A stretch of DNA of 63,757 bases from Gillisia sp. UBA3175 (GCA_002364325.1 DEXV01000003.1:533314-597070); one strand, 5' to 3'. Positions 1 through 8,459 are shown, counted from the first letter of the stretch. Numbers and translations are program-made. The notes: generated by a model not told the origin, from the sequence alone.

Positions 1-317
1 ATCCTGAATTTATTTCAGGATCTTATCCGATTGAAGATTTTAAGTGTTGTCACACTGAGCCTATCGAAATGTGTTTGTTATCAGGAAAGAGTCTTCGAAA
101 AGCTCAGACTTACATTGTTAGAAAAAACAAAAAAAATCGTCATCCTAAATTTATTTCAGGATCTTATCCGATTAATGATTTTAAGTGTTGTCACACTTAG
201 CCTGTCGAAGCGTGCTTGTTACTAAGAAAGAGTCTTCGACAAGCTCAGACTGACATTTTCATATTATCACACTAAGCCTGTCGAACTGTGCTTGTTAATT
301 GGAAATGGTCTTGGACA
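1..317. repeat. Degenerate 141-bp tandem repeat of palindromic intergenic elements
   Basis: Two copies of a roughly 141-base unit are visible, starting at 1 and 142, with a decaying third partial copy from about 266 to 317. Each unit holds a small hairpin (CCTGAA-TTTAT-TTCAGG or a variant) followed by an inverted pair of the type TCACACTGAGCCTATCGAA ... TTCGACAAGCTCAGACTGACA. The same TTCGACAAGCTCA core recurs at the far end of the window. An open frame through 31-225 only reflects the repeat. Bases 318-435 show no gene and no clear promoter apart from a weak TACTTTTA at 401-408. Confidence 0.8.
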
Positions 318-435
318 TCCCGAAAATTATATGGACAGCCTTACACTTTGATAAATAAGATGCCTTAAAAATTAGTGATACAACTTATTAAAACTTTCCA
401 TACTTTTAAGGTATAATTCTTAATAAAAATAAATC

Positions 436-543
436 ATGGCTAAAGAAAAATCCCCCTCAAAGAATTCAGCAAAGAAAGAACCGGTGCTGAATTTAAAAGA
501 GAAGCGTGCTGCAAAAGCGGCTAAGAAGAAAACTAAAAATTAG
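436..543 (+). CDS. Small highly basic 35-residue protein
   Basis: An ATG frame of 35 codons follows an A-rich leader (AAAATAAATC before ATG) and ends in TAG. The product is very rich in lysine and alanine, with 14 Lys, no cysteine and no hydrophobic stretch, so it should be cytosolic and probably disordered or helical when bound to nucleic acid. A strong intrinsic terminator lies 50 bases past the stop (594-628), inside the tail of the convergent gene, which supports a real short transcription unit. I recognise no named family. Lysine/alanine-rich micro-proteins of this kind are often ribosome- or nucleic-acid-associated, but that is inference. The alternative is a chance frame. Confidence 0.55.
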   Translation: MAKEKSPSKNSAKKEPVLNLKEKRAAKAAKKKTKN

Positions 544-552
544 AAAATATGC

Positions 553-1440
553 TTAGTCTATCTCTATAGTATAGCTAGCACTAAAACTTTGAGAAGGCAT
601 TAATTTATTAATGCCTTTTTTGTTTTTTAGATCCTGATCGGTATTTTCAAGATCTGCAATTCCTAACCAAGGCTCTATACAAACATAGGGCGCATTAGGT
701 TTGGCCCATAGCCCCAAATTATTAAAATCGGAATAACTTAGGCTTAAAATTCTTCCGTTGTGCTTGCTATTTAGACTTATCTTTTTAGAAGCGATATCCT
801 GAAAAATGAGCGCATCATTATCAAAAAGATCTTTTCTCAAATTGATCTTATCTTCATTATTTAAAACAGCTTCTGAAGTATTGGAGATCAATCCGTCATT
901 AGATAAAACAGCAGTAGTTAAATCCATATTTTGATCGAATTCCAAAAAGTAATCCTCGTAAGTTTCACCCAGATAAAGTGGCACATTAAAGGCAGGATGT
1001 CCTCCAATGGAAAAATAGATCGGCTTTTCATCTAGATTAAAAACATCATGTTTTATTTCTAAGGTTTTTCCCTTCAGTAAAAAACCGACTTCTAATTCAA
1101 ATTTAAAAGGATAATTTTTTAAGCTGTCTTCAGAAAATTTTAGAGAAAAAATAAGTTGTTCCTTTTCTTCTCGTTTTAATATTACATTTTCATTATTTCT
1201 AAAAAAACCATGTTTAGCTAAGTGAAATTCTTTTCCTTCAAAAAAATAGATGTTGTCCTTTAAGGCGCCGATTATAGGAAAAAGAATAGGAGCATGGCTA
1301 GCCCAAAATGCAGGATCTCCTTGCCAAATGTGTTCCGTGCCGGTGTTTTTATTAATTAGGCTGCAAAGTTCTGCACCAATAGATTTTATACCTACGCTTA
1401 AAAAATCATTTTCAAGTCTATGTATTTGTACATTTTCCAT
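553..1440 (-). CDS. Aldose 1-epimerase family protein (LacX-like)
   Basis: A 295-residue cytosolic protein with no signal peptide. The sequence follows the galactose mutarotase-like beta-sandwich fold: an N-terminal GAELCSL strand, the segment HIWQGDPAFW, the central GGHPAFNVPL with its conserved His, and a late WAKPNAPYVCIEPW containing the conserved Glu. These mark the LacX-type branch of aldose 1-epimerases, which interconvert alpha and beta anomers of sugars; the natural substrate cannot be read from sequence. It sits 29 bases downstream of the DEAD-box helicase gene on the same strand and may be read through from it. Its last codons contain the terminator hairpin of the convergent small gene at 436. 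Confidence 0.88.
   Translation of the reverse strand: MENVQIHRLENDFLSVGIKSIGAELCSLINKNTGTEHIWQGDPAFWASHAPILFPIIGALKDNIYFFEGKEFHLAKHGFFRNNENVILKREEKEQLIFSLKFSEDSLKNYPFKFELEVGFLLKGKTLEIKHDVFNLDEKPIYFSIGGHPAFNVPLYLGETYEDYFLEFDQNMDLTTAVLSNDGLISNTSEAVLNNEDKINLRKDLFDNDALIFQDIASKKISLNSKHNGRILSLSYSDFNNLGLWAKPNAPYVCIEPWLGIADLENTDQDLKNKKGINKLMPSQSFSASYTIEID
594..628 (+). terminator. Intrinsic terminator of the small basic gene
   Basis: AAGGCATTAAT (594-604) pairs with ATTAATGCCTT (607-617), and a run of T follows (616-628, broken by one G). It is oriented for plus-strand transcripts and overlaps the coding end of the convergent aldose epimerase gene. Confidence 0.75.
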
Positions 1441-1469
1441 ACAATTGAACTATTAATGAAATAAAATTT

Positions 1470-2819
1470 TTATTTCTTATGGCGTCTATTGGCACCTTTG
1501 TCTCCTCTTGTTTGAGGTTTCTTGTATTTTTTAGCGATCTCACGTCTATAAGATCCACCAAGATTTTCCTTGCTGTTCTTCTCACTTTTATCGTGATAGG
1601 CAGGTCCGGGAGCATCAGCATCACTTCTTTTCTGCGGATTGTTTATCTCGAAGATCTTAGGCTGTTCTTCTGGAATAAGAACTGTAGAGATCTCGACAGT
1701 TTCCGGCAATTCGAACTGAGGCACCTTCATATTCATAAGATTCTCGATCTTCTCTAAATTATCTTGTTCTTTTTCTGTAGTTAAAAGAAACGAGATCCCT
1801 TCCTTTTCTGCACGTCCGGTTCTACCGATACGGTGCATATAATTTTCCGGATATTCGGGAGTATCGAAGTTAATTACGTGAGATACATTTTCTATATCCA
1901 ATCCACGCGCCATTACATCTGTTGCAACTAGAATTCTACTAAAGCCTTCACCAAATTGTTTGATGCTTCGCAGTCTATAATTCTGAGTTTTATTGGAGTG
2001 GATTACAGTACATTCGTCTGGAAATTCTTCTGCCAAACTTTCAAAAAGTCTATCAGCTAAACGCTTGTAGGCAACAAAAATAAGCACCTTAGTATAGGTT
2101 TCTTTATCTTTTAATAGACCCCTTAAGAAATTCACCTTGGTGTGAAAGTTTGCGATCTTATAACCGCGCTGTTCTATATTATCCAACGGAGTTCCACTTA
2201 TTGCTACCGAAATTTTAATAGGTTGCTTAAAACTGATATCTATAATTTCTTCAACAGCTTCGGTCATGGTTGCAGAGAACATAATATTCTGCCTGTTCTG
2301 CGGAAGCAATTCGATTATGTTATTTATCTGAAACCTGAAACCGAGATCCAACATTACATCTACTTCATCTATAACTAGTTTTTGAATAGATTTCATTTGA
2401 ACAGCTCGACGCAAGATGAGATCATACAATCTCCCTGGAGTAGCCACAATAATATCTAAACCTTGCAAAAGATCTTGATGCTGAGTGTTGATGTTGGTTC
2501 CTCCATAAATACCGGTAACTCTGGTATTCATATAAGCGGTTAACTTTTCAATCTCTTCTCTTACTTGCACTACCAGTTCTCTGGTAGGAACTAAAATTAA
2601 AACTCTCGGGTTCTTTTGTTCAGAATATTTTAGCATTCTAAGGATTGGTAACATATAAGCAAATGTTTTACCAGTTCCCGTTTGTGCGATCCCCACCACA
2701 TCTTTTCCGGACATTATTGACGAAAATGCTTGTTCTTGGATAGGTGTAGGCGTGTGGAATTTTAAATCTTCCAACGCATTTAATAAAGGGGTATTTAAAT
2801 TAAGATCCTGAAAAGTCAA
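1470..2819 (-). CDS. DEAD-box ATP-dependent RNA helicase (DEVD variant)
   Basis: A 449-residue superfamily 2 RNA helicase. Visible motifs in order are the Q motif (FHTPTPIQ, residues 21-28), motif I AQTGTGKT (45-52), Ia PTRELV, Ib TPGR, motif II, III SAT, IV LIFVAYK, V ATDVMARGLDI and VI HRIGRTGRA. Motif II reads D-E-V-D (151-154) instead of DEAD; the catalytic Asp-Glu pair is kept. The C-terminal tail is basic and lysine/arginine-rich, as in helicases that bind rRNA or mRNA. Likely roles are RNA unwinding in ribosome assembly or cold adaptation. The gene has a -7 box (2843-2850) inside an 11-bp inverted repeat. Confidence 0.95.
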   Translation of the reverse strand: MTFQDLNLNTPLLNALEDLKFHTPTPIQEQAFSSIMSGKDVVGIAQTGTGKTFAYMLPILRMLKYSEQKNPRVLILVPTRELVVQVREEIEKLTAYMNTRVTGIYGGTNINTQHQDLLQGLDIIVATPGRLYDLILRRAVQMKSIQKLVIDEVDVMLDLGFRFQINNIIELLPQNRQNIMFSATMTEAVEEIIDISFKQPIKISVAISGTPLDNIEQRGYKIANFHTKVNFLRGLLKDKETYTKVLIFVAYKRLADRLFESLAEEFPDECTVIHSNKTQNYRLRSIKQFGEGFSRILVATDVMARGLDIENVSHVINFDTPEYPENYMHRIGRTGRAEKEGISFLLTTEKEQDNLEKIENLMNMKVPQFELPETVEISTVLIPEEQPKIFEINNPQKRSDADAPGPAYHDKSEKNSKENLGGSYRREIAKKYKKPQTRGDKGANRRHKK

Positions 2820-2835
2820 CTTGTGTTTGTTTTAA

Positions 2836-2864
2836 TTAGCTGCAAAGATACCTTTTGCAGCTAA
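2836..2864 (-). promoter_or_regulatory. -7 box of helicase gene within an 11-bp perfect inverted repeat
   Basis: The minus strand reads TATCTTTG (plus 2843-2850), a perfect TAnnTTTG -7 box 24 bases before the helicase start. It is embedded in TTAGCTGCAAA (2836-2846) facing TTTGCAGCTAA (2854-2864), spacer 7. I find no convincing -33 box. Confidence 0.55.
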
Positions 2865-2956
2865 GGAATAAGATAAAAAAAGTACTGAAATCCTGTTAAC
2901 TGTATTTAAACAGATTTTTAACTCCACACACTTAAAATTTTTCCCGAGAATTTAGG

Positions 2957-2964
2957 TATTTTTG
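2957..2964 (+). promoter_or_regulatory. -7 box for the FMN reductase/pabB unit
   Basis: TATTTTTG matches the Bacteroidota TAnnTTTG -7 consensus and lies 20 bases before the ATG at 2985. No good -33 element is seen at the expected spacing. Confidence 0.45.
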
Positions 2965-2984
2965 AGAATCATGAAATACCCTAT

Positions 2985-3521
2985 ATGAAAAAGATCTTAG
3001 CCTTTGCAGGTTCCAATAGCAGCACTTCTATCAATCATCAATTTATTACCCATATTGCCAACAGGATTAACGGTCATGATATCAAAATCATTCGTTTAAT
3101 GGATTATGATATCCCGATGTTTAGCATAGATAAGCAAAACACCAACGGATTTCCTTTAGATATTCAGGTAATTAAAAATTTGATCTCTGAACATGACGCC
3201 TTGATGATCTCTGTGAATGAACATAATGGAACTGTTTCAGCATTTTTTAAGAATATTCTGGATTGGCTTTCCCGGTTGGATAAAAATTTTTTAGCCGATA
3301 AAAAAATTCTATTAATAAGTACTTCTCCAGGTGCTCGTGGTGCTGCTTCTTCTTTGGAATATACCAAAGGCATATTGCCAAGATTTGGAGGTCAAGTTAT
3401 AGAAAGCTTTAGTTTTCCTTCTTTTAACGATAATTTTGATAATAATGAAATTCAAAAAGAGGTTTTGAATATGGGGATTGAAGATGTCTTGACTACCTTT
3501 GCGCATGAAATTGAAGAATAA
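2985..3521 (+). CDS. NADPH-dependent FMN reductase family protein
   Basis: A 178-residue flavodoxin-fold protein. The N-terminus KILAFAGSNSSTSIN carries the phosphate-binding loop for FMN, and SVNEHNGTVSAFFKNILDW matches the family's flavin-contacting segment (usually PEYNGS...KNAIDW; here Glu-His replaces the Glu-Tyr). The length is normal. Such enzymes reduce FMN, quinones or azo compounds with NAD(P)H in the cytosol; the physiological acceptor is unknown. The start is the second ATG of the region because the earlier one at 2971 runs into a stop after five codons. Its stop codon abuts the GTG of pabB, so the two genes form one unit. Confidence 0.9.
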   Translation: MKKILAFAGSNSSTSINHQFITHIANRINGHDIKIIRLMDYDIPMFSIDKQNTNGFPLDIQVIKNLISEHDALMISVNEHNGTVSAFFKNILDWLSRLDKNFLADKKILLISTSPGARGAASSLEYTKGILPRFGGQVIESFSFPSFNDNFDNNEIQKEVLNMGIEDVLTTFAHEIEE

Positions 3522-4829
3522 GTGCGTACTACAACCAAATTTTTATTAAAAGACCCTACAGCCTTCAAAAAAAAGCTCTTTCAATGGAGCTCCCAATTTC
3601 ATGAGATCGCTTGGTTAGATAGTAATAATTATCCTCAAACCAGCTCCAATTTTGAAGCTGTATTGGCTGTTGAAGCCTTTACCGCTTTAAAGACAGATCA
3701 TCACTGTGCTTTCGAGCAATTAAAGGAATATCAAGAGATTACCAAGGATTGGATCTTTGGATATCTTTCTTACGATCTTAAGAATGACCTGGAAAACTTG
3801 AGCTCGAAAAATTTTGATGGTTTGAAATTTCCCGATCTGTATTTCTTTCAGCCACAAAAATTAATTTTGGTGGGAAAGGAGAAGGTAGAATTTAGGTATC
3901 TTAAAATGGTAGATGACGAGATCGCTTCAAATTATGAGGAAATACTTCAGTTGGAATTGACCCTCAAAAATAATACTTCTGAAGATAAAAAAGAAGTAAA
4001 CCCAATTCAATCAAGAATTTCAAAAGAAGAATATCTTAAAAAAGTTTCAGAAATGCTGGAACATATTTACCGCGGAGATATTTATGAAGCTAATTTTTGT
4101 CAGGAATATTTTTCAGAGAACAGAGCTATAGAACCTGCAAAAGTGTTTCAGAATTTAAATAAAATCTCATCACCACCATTTGCATCTTTTATCAAGTTGG
4201 AGGATTTTTATGTGCTTTCGGCATCGCCAGAACGCTATATAAAAAAGGAAGGTAACAAAGTGATCTCCCAACCCATTAAAGGAACTGCACGAAGAGCTGA
4301 AACTGAGGAAGAGGATAGCAAGATTGTGGAAATGTTGGCAAAGGATCCAAAGGAGCTTTCAGAAAATGTGATGATCGTAGATCTCGTAAGGAATGATATA
4401 TCCAAAGTAGCTAAAAAAGGCAGTGTGCAGGTGGATGAACTTTGCAAAGTATATTCCTTTAAACAAGTACATCAGTTAGTTTCAACTATTTCAGCGGAAT
4501 TAGAAATAGGATGTACCCCAATAGAAGTGCTTAAAGCCACTTTTCCAATGGGAAGCATGACGGGTGCACCTAAGATCTCAGCAATGAAGATCATAGAAGA
4601 ATTAGAAGAAAGCAAGCGCGGATTGTACAGTGGCGCAGTAGGTTATTTTACTCCGGAGGGCGATTTCGATTTTAACGTGGTGATAAGAAGCATCCTGTAT
4701 AATGCGAGTCTGGAATACGTGTCTTTTTCGGTGGGTGGTGCAATTACCTCTAGATCTATCCCCGAGCAGGAATATGAAGAATGTCAGCTTAAAGCCAAGG
4801 CGATGCAGCAGGCATTGGGAGCAAATTAA
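3522..4829 (+). CDS. pabB: Aminodeoxychorismate synthase component I
   Basis: A 435-residue chorismate-binding enzyme that aminates chorismate to 4-amino-4-deoxychorismate for folate synthesis, using ammonia from a PabA-type glutaminase not in this window. The signature PIKGTARR (Lys at residue 253) identifies PabB rather than TrpE, which has PIAGT; this Lys is the covalent nucleophile in PabB. Other family motifs are SENVMIVDLVRND, GSMTGAPKISAM and the C-terminal GAVGYF and GGAITSRS. The start is a GTG directly after the preceding stop; the resulting N-terminus (MRTTTKF...) looks like family members and no upstream ATG is available. Translational coupling to the reductase is likely. No glutaminase domain is fused. 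Confidence 0.93.
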   Translation: MRTTTKFLLKDPTAFKKKLFQWSSQFHEIAWLDSNNYPQTSSNFEAVLAVEAFTALKTDHHCAFEQLKEYQEITKDWIFGYLSYDLKNDLENLSSKNFDGLKFPDLYFFQPQKLILVGKEKVEFRYLKMVDDEIASNYEEILQLELTLKNNTSEDKKEVNPIQSRISKEEYLKKVSEMLEHIYRGDIYEANFCQEYFSENRAIEPAKVFQNLNKISSPPFASFIKLEDFYVLSASPERYIKKEGNKVISQPIKGTARRAETEEEDSKIVEMLAKDPKELSENVMIVDLVRNDISKVAKKGSVQVDELCKVYSFKQVHQLVSTISAELEIGCTPIEVLKATFPMGSMTGAPKISAMKIIEELEESKRGLYSGAVGYFTPEGDFDFNVVIRSILYNASLEYVSFSVGGAITSRSIPEQEYEECQLKAKAMQQALGAN

Positions 4830-4889
4830 AGTAAAAATTTAGCGGTTAAGCTTCTACAAAATGCCTATTTCAAGACCGACCTTATTTCT

Positions 4890-4897
4890 TATCTTTG
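4890..4897 (+). promoter_or_regulatory. -7 box directly upstream of tilS
   Basis: TATCTTTG is a perfect -7 box, ending seven bases before the ATG at 4904; a TTTC lies at about -33 spacing (19 bases upstream). Transcription would begin almost at the start codon, so the mRNA would be leaderless or nearly so. The box overlaps the upstream in-frame TTG at 4895, which therefore is unlikely to be the start. Confidence 0.6.
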
Positions 4898-4903
4898 AGT
4901 TCT

Positions 4904-6217
4904 ATGGAAAAAGAATTTAAAAACCATCTCAAGTCTAATTTTCCCTACTTGTGCCAAAGCAAGATCTTATTGGCAGTTAGCGGGGGAGTAGATAGTGTGG
5001 TTTTAGCGCATTTGTGTAAGCTTGCAAAATTGAATTTTTCCTTAGCGCACTGCAATTTTAATCTTCGCGATACAGAAAGTGATGCCGATGAAGAATTTGT
5101 ACTGGATCTGGCTGAACGATTGGACGTAGAGGTATTTGTCGAGAATTTCGATACTACTGCCTATGCTGAAGATGAAAAGCTATCTATCCAGATGGCGGCC
5201 AGAGAATTGCGATATCACTGGTTTGAAGAGCTTAGAATTTCATTAAAATTCGACTTTATTTTAACGGCTCACCACGCAAATGATAATCTTGAAACTTTTA
5301 TTATAAACCTTGTTCGCGGTAGTGGTTTAGAAGGCTTTACAGGAATAAAAACAGTTAATAATTTTGTAATACGCCCTTTTTTACCTTTTACACGAAAAGA
5401 GATAGAATTCTATGCTTTAGAGCATAAAATAAAATGGCGTGAGGATAGCAGTAATGCTTCCAACAAATATCTTAGGAATAAGATACGGCATGATATTGTT
5501 CCGGTGCTGGAAGAATTGAATCCTCAGTTATTAGATGGATTTGCAAATACCCAGTCTCATTTAAATGATAGTTTAAATCTTGTTGAAGATTATATTGGTT
5601 TGATTTATCCTGAAATAGTTTCGAAAACCATGTATGGTTATAATCTCAAAATAGATTTTCTGAAGAAAATTCCCAATACCAAAGCGATAATGTATCAATT
5701 GCTTAAAACCTTTGGATTTACTGAATGGGAAGACGTATATCAGTTATTAGATGCTCAGTCTGGCAAAATTATATATTCAGATACCCATAGATTAATAAAA
5801 GATCGAGATGTATTAATTCTTGCTGAAAAAGATTTTGAACAGAAAAAAGTTGAATATCAAATTAAGGAAGGGGAAGATATAGTTATGCTTCCTATTGGAA
5901 GATTCTCGCTTTCTGAAGTCGATGAAATTTCGATCGCTTCCCCACATTGTGTTTTCTTGAATAAAGAAAAACTCACATTTCCTTTGGTATTAAGAAAATG
6001 GAGCACTGGTGATATGTTCTATCCATTTGGAATGAAAGGAAAGAAAAAGATAAGCGACTTTTTTAATGACAATAAATTATCTTTACCGGAGAAGGAAAGT
6101 ACTTGGTTGCTTTGCTCCGGAGATGATATTGTTTGGATCGTAAACAGAAGAGCAGATAATAGATTTGCCATTACCAACCCATCTCAAAAAATTTTAAAAA
6201 TTACCTACACTGTATGA
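4904..6217 (+). CDS. tilS: tRNA(Ile)-lysidine synthase
   Basis: A 437-residue N-type ATP pyrophosphatase that converts the wobble cytidine of tRNA-Ile(CAU) to lysidine, allowing AUA decoding; an essential cytosolic activity. The PP-loop SGGVDS is at residues 26-31, followed by AHCNFNLR and the LTAHHANDNLETF segment typical of TilS. The C-terminal region includes RKWSTGDMFYPFGMKG and KISDFF, matching the TilS C-terminal domain. I chose ATG 4904 over the in-frame TTG at 4895 because the -7 promoter box overlaps the TTG. The stop overlaps the start of dsbD by four bases (ATGA), so the two are translationally coupled. Confidence 0.95.
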   Translation: MEKEFKNHLKSNFPYLCQSKILLAVSGGVDSVVLAHLCKLAKLNFSLAHCNFNLRDTESDADEEFVLDLAERLDVEVFVENFDTTAYAEDEKLSIQMAARELRYHWFEELRISLKFDFILTAHHANDNLETFIINLVRGSGLEGFTGIKTVNNFVIRPFLPFTRKEIEFYALEHKIKWREDSSNASNKYLRNKIRHDIVPVLEELNPQLLDGFANTQSHLNDSLNLVEDYIGLIYPEIVSKTMYGYNLKIDFLKKIPNTKAIMYQLLKTFGFTEWEDVYQLLDAQSGKIIYSDTHRLIKDRDVLILAEKDFEQKKVEYQIKEGEDIVMLPIGRFSLSEVDEISIASPHCVFLNKEKLTFPLVLRKWSTGDMFYPFGMKGKKKISDFFNDNKLSLPEKESTWLLCSGDDIVWIVNRRADNRFAITNPSQKILKITYTV

Positions 6218-8214
6218 AGTATTTCTGGTCACTAATCTTTTTTCTTATTTTATCTCTTTCATCATACTCACAAGTATTTACCTCTGCAGATAAAGAGTCT
6301 CAAATTGAAGAACCTATTTCTTGGAATTCTCATTTGGAAAAGGAAAATGATAGCATTTATAAATTGAGTTTTACGGCAAAACTAGAAAAGGGCTGGCATT
6401 TATATGCACAGGATATTGAAGAAGGCGGTCCAATTCCAACAAATTTCACATTTATCAATTCCGGAACTGCTTTTGAATTGATAGGAGAAACATCAGAGCC
6501 TAATGTGCCAACTATTTTTGATGAGGTATTTGGAATGGAGATCAAGTATTTCGAAAAGGAAGCTACTTTTTTCCAGACCATAAAAGTACTAGACAAAGAT
6601 GCAGTAATAGAGGTTGAAGTAGAGTTCATGGTATGTAATGATAGCAAGTGTTTACCTCCAGAAGTGGTGCCATTTCAATTTTCTGTAGCAGATAACTCAG
6701 TGAACAAAGGATATGCGAATGAGGAAGTTACTCCTTTAGATATTCAAAAAACAGAAGATCTTACCTTAGATCTTAAAGGATGGGAAACTTATAAACCTGA
6801 AGGAGAAGAGAAAGATGGATTTTTAACCATTTTCTTATTAGGGTTTCTAGGCGGTCTTATCGCCTTGCTAACACCTTGCGTATTCCCTATGATCCCTTTA
6901 ACAGTCTCATTTTTTACAAAGGGAGCAAAAACTAGAAAACAAGGATTAATGAATGCCATCTTATATGGGGTCTTTATCTTTTTGATCTATTTGTTACTAA
7001 GCTTACCATTTCATTTATTGGATAGTCTTGCACCGGAGATCTTAAATAATATTTCCACCAACGTTACGCTGAATATTGCATTCTTCGTGATCTTTATAAT
7101 ATTTGCCTTTTCATTTTTCGGTTACTATGAGATAACGCTTCCAACTAGTTGGAGCAGTAAGATGGACGATAAAGCATCGAGTATTGGTGGTGCTATTGGA
7201 ATATTCTTTATGGCTTTAACGCTTGCGTTGGTATCATTTTCTTGTACAGGTCCTATCTTAGGATCTTTATTAGGCGGGTCTTTAAGCAGTGACGGCGGGG
7301 CAACTCAATTATCCTTTGGAATGGGTGGTTTTGGTCTTGCATTGGCTTTACCATTTGCTTTATTTGCATTATTCCCAAATTGGCTGAATTCCCTTCCTAA
7401 AAGTGGAGGTTGGTTAAATACTGTAAAAGTGGTTCTAGGGTTTTTAGAATTAGGGCTTGCCTTTAAATTTTTATCCAATGCAGATCTTGTTGAACATTGG
7501 GGAATCTTAAAAAGAGAGATTTTCATCGGGATCTGGATCCTAGTTGCTATTGGATTAATGCTATACCTCTTTGGATTAATTAGATTTCCACATGATGGAC
7601 CTAAGAAGAAATTAACTAAGACTAGATTTGGTTTTGGGGTTCTTACCTTTATTTTTGTTTTATACCTTTTTCCAGGCTTAAGCAATTCTGCCTTTGCCAA
7701 TCTTAAATTACTTAGTGGATTTCCACCACCATTGTTCTATAGCATTTATGAAAAGGATACTCAAGGTCCTTTAGGATTAAAAGCTTATAAAAGCTGGGAG
7801 CAAGGATTAGAGATCGCGAAGCAGGAAAACAAGCCTATTATATTAGATTTTACAGGTTGGGCTTGTGTAAATTGTAGAAAAATGGAAGAACAGGTTTGGA
7901 GCGATCCTGCTGTTTATGAAGTTTTAAAGAATAACTATGTATTAATTTCTTTGTATGTAGATGATAGGGAAGATCTACCGGAACAGGAAAAATTCAATTA
8001 TATCAGGGATAATGGAAGTATAAAAAAGATAAAAACAATTGGAGATAAATGGGCGACGTTTCAAACGGTTAACTTTCAGAACAATTCACAGCCGTTTTAT
8101 GTGCTTTTGGATACAGAGCTAAATTTGTTGAATTCCCCAATTGGATATACACCTAATGCAAAGGAATATTTGGCTTGGTTGAATCAAGGCATCAAAAAAG
8201 TTGAAGGAGAATAG
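6214..8214 (+). CDS. dsbD: Thiol:disulfide interchange protein DsbD
   Basis: A 666-residue inner-membrane protein that passes electrons from cytosolic thioredoxin to the periplasm. Order: signal peptide (about 1-19), a periplasmic DsbD-alpha-like domain with C141 and C146 (CNDSKC), an eight-helix CcdA-like core with TPCVFPMIP (C222) and SCTGPILG (C344), and a periplasmic thioredoxin domain with the active site CVNC (C551/C554; most DsbD proteins have CVAC). All cysteine pairs needed for the relay are present. The gene is coupled to tilS by a four-base overlap. Likely clients are periplasmic isomerases and cytochrome c maturation factors. A dispersed repeat follows at 8241. Confidence 0.94.
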   Translation: MKYFWSLIFFLILSLSSYSQVFTSADKESQIEEPISWNSHLEKENDSIYKLSFTAKLEKGWHLYAQDIEEGGPIPTNFTFINSGTAFELIGETSEPNVPTIFDEVFGMEIKYFEKEATFFQTIKVLDKDAVIEVEVEFMVCNDSKCLPPEVVPFQFSVADNSVNKGYANEEVTPLDIQKTEDLTLDLKGWETYKPEGEEKDGFLTIFLLGFLGGLIALLTPCVFPMIPLTVSFFTKGAKTRKQGLMNAILYGVFIFLIYLLLSLPFHLLDSLAPEILNNISTNVTLNIAFFVIFIIFAFSFFGYYEITLPTSWSSKMDDKASSIGGAIGIFFMALTLALVSFSCTGPILGSLLGGSLSSDGGATQLSFGMGGFGLALALPFALFALFPNWLNSLPKSGGWLNTVKVVLGFLELGLAFKFLSNADLVEHWGILKREIFIGIWILVAIGLMLYLFGLIRFPHDGPKKKLTKTRFGFGVLTFIFVLYLFPGLSNSAFANLKLLSGFPPPLFYSIYEKDTQGPLGLKAYKSWEQGLEIAKQENKPIILDFTGWACVNCRKMEEQVWSDPAVYEVLKNNYVLISLYVDDREDLPEQEKFNYIRDNGSIKKIKTIGDKWATFQTVNFQNNSQPFYVLLDTELNLLNSPIGYTPNAKEYLAWLNQGIKKVEGE

Positions 8215-8240
8215 CAATTTTGTTTTATAAGGTTAAGAAG

Positions 8241-8334
8241 TTAATCCTCATAGAAGATCCATTTCCTTGAGGCTTGAATCGAATTTTCAAAAGTATTTTC
8301 CCATTCACAGCTCATAGGCTTGTCCCGAGGTTCT
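8241..8334. repeat. Dispersed intergenic repeat, copy A
   Basis: This 94-base stretch after dsbD aligns over its whole length with 38647-38741 after mazG. Shared blocks include TTAATCC, GAGGCTTGA, TCGAATTTT, TAGGCTTG and CGAGGTTCT. The GAGGC and reversed GCC(T)CGAGG blocks can form an imperfect stem. It lies downstream of a plus-strand gene in both places. The rest of 8335-8459 shows only a short palindrome (GCAAATTTGC) and no gene. Confidence 0.7.
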
Positions 8335-8459
8335 TGATTATATATCTTTAGCTTTTAAAATTTGAAACTATGAAATAGTTATAGCTTTATTTGGTTGCTT
8401 ACCGAAATGCAAATTTGCAAATCGCATATTTTCTTTTAATAACAAAATAATATAATAAG

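Noticed and set aside
31..225. 64-codon open frame near the window start
   Set aside because: It runs through the tandem palindromic repeat and its product repeats the same segment (ILSVVTLSLSK); it is a repeat translation, not a gene.
8335..8459. Riboswitch or leader RNA before the CocE hydrolase gene
   Set aside because: Only a short palindrome (GCAAATTTGC) and AT-rich DNA are visible; no conserved riboswitch core is recognisable.
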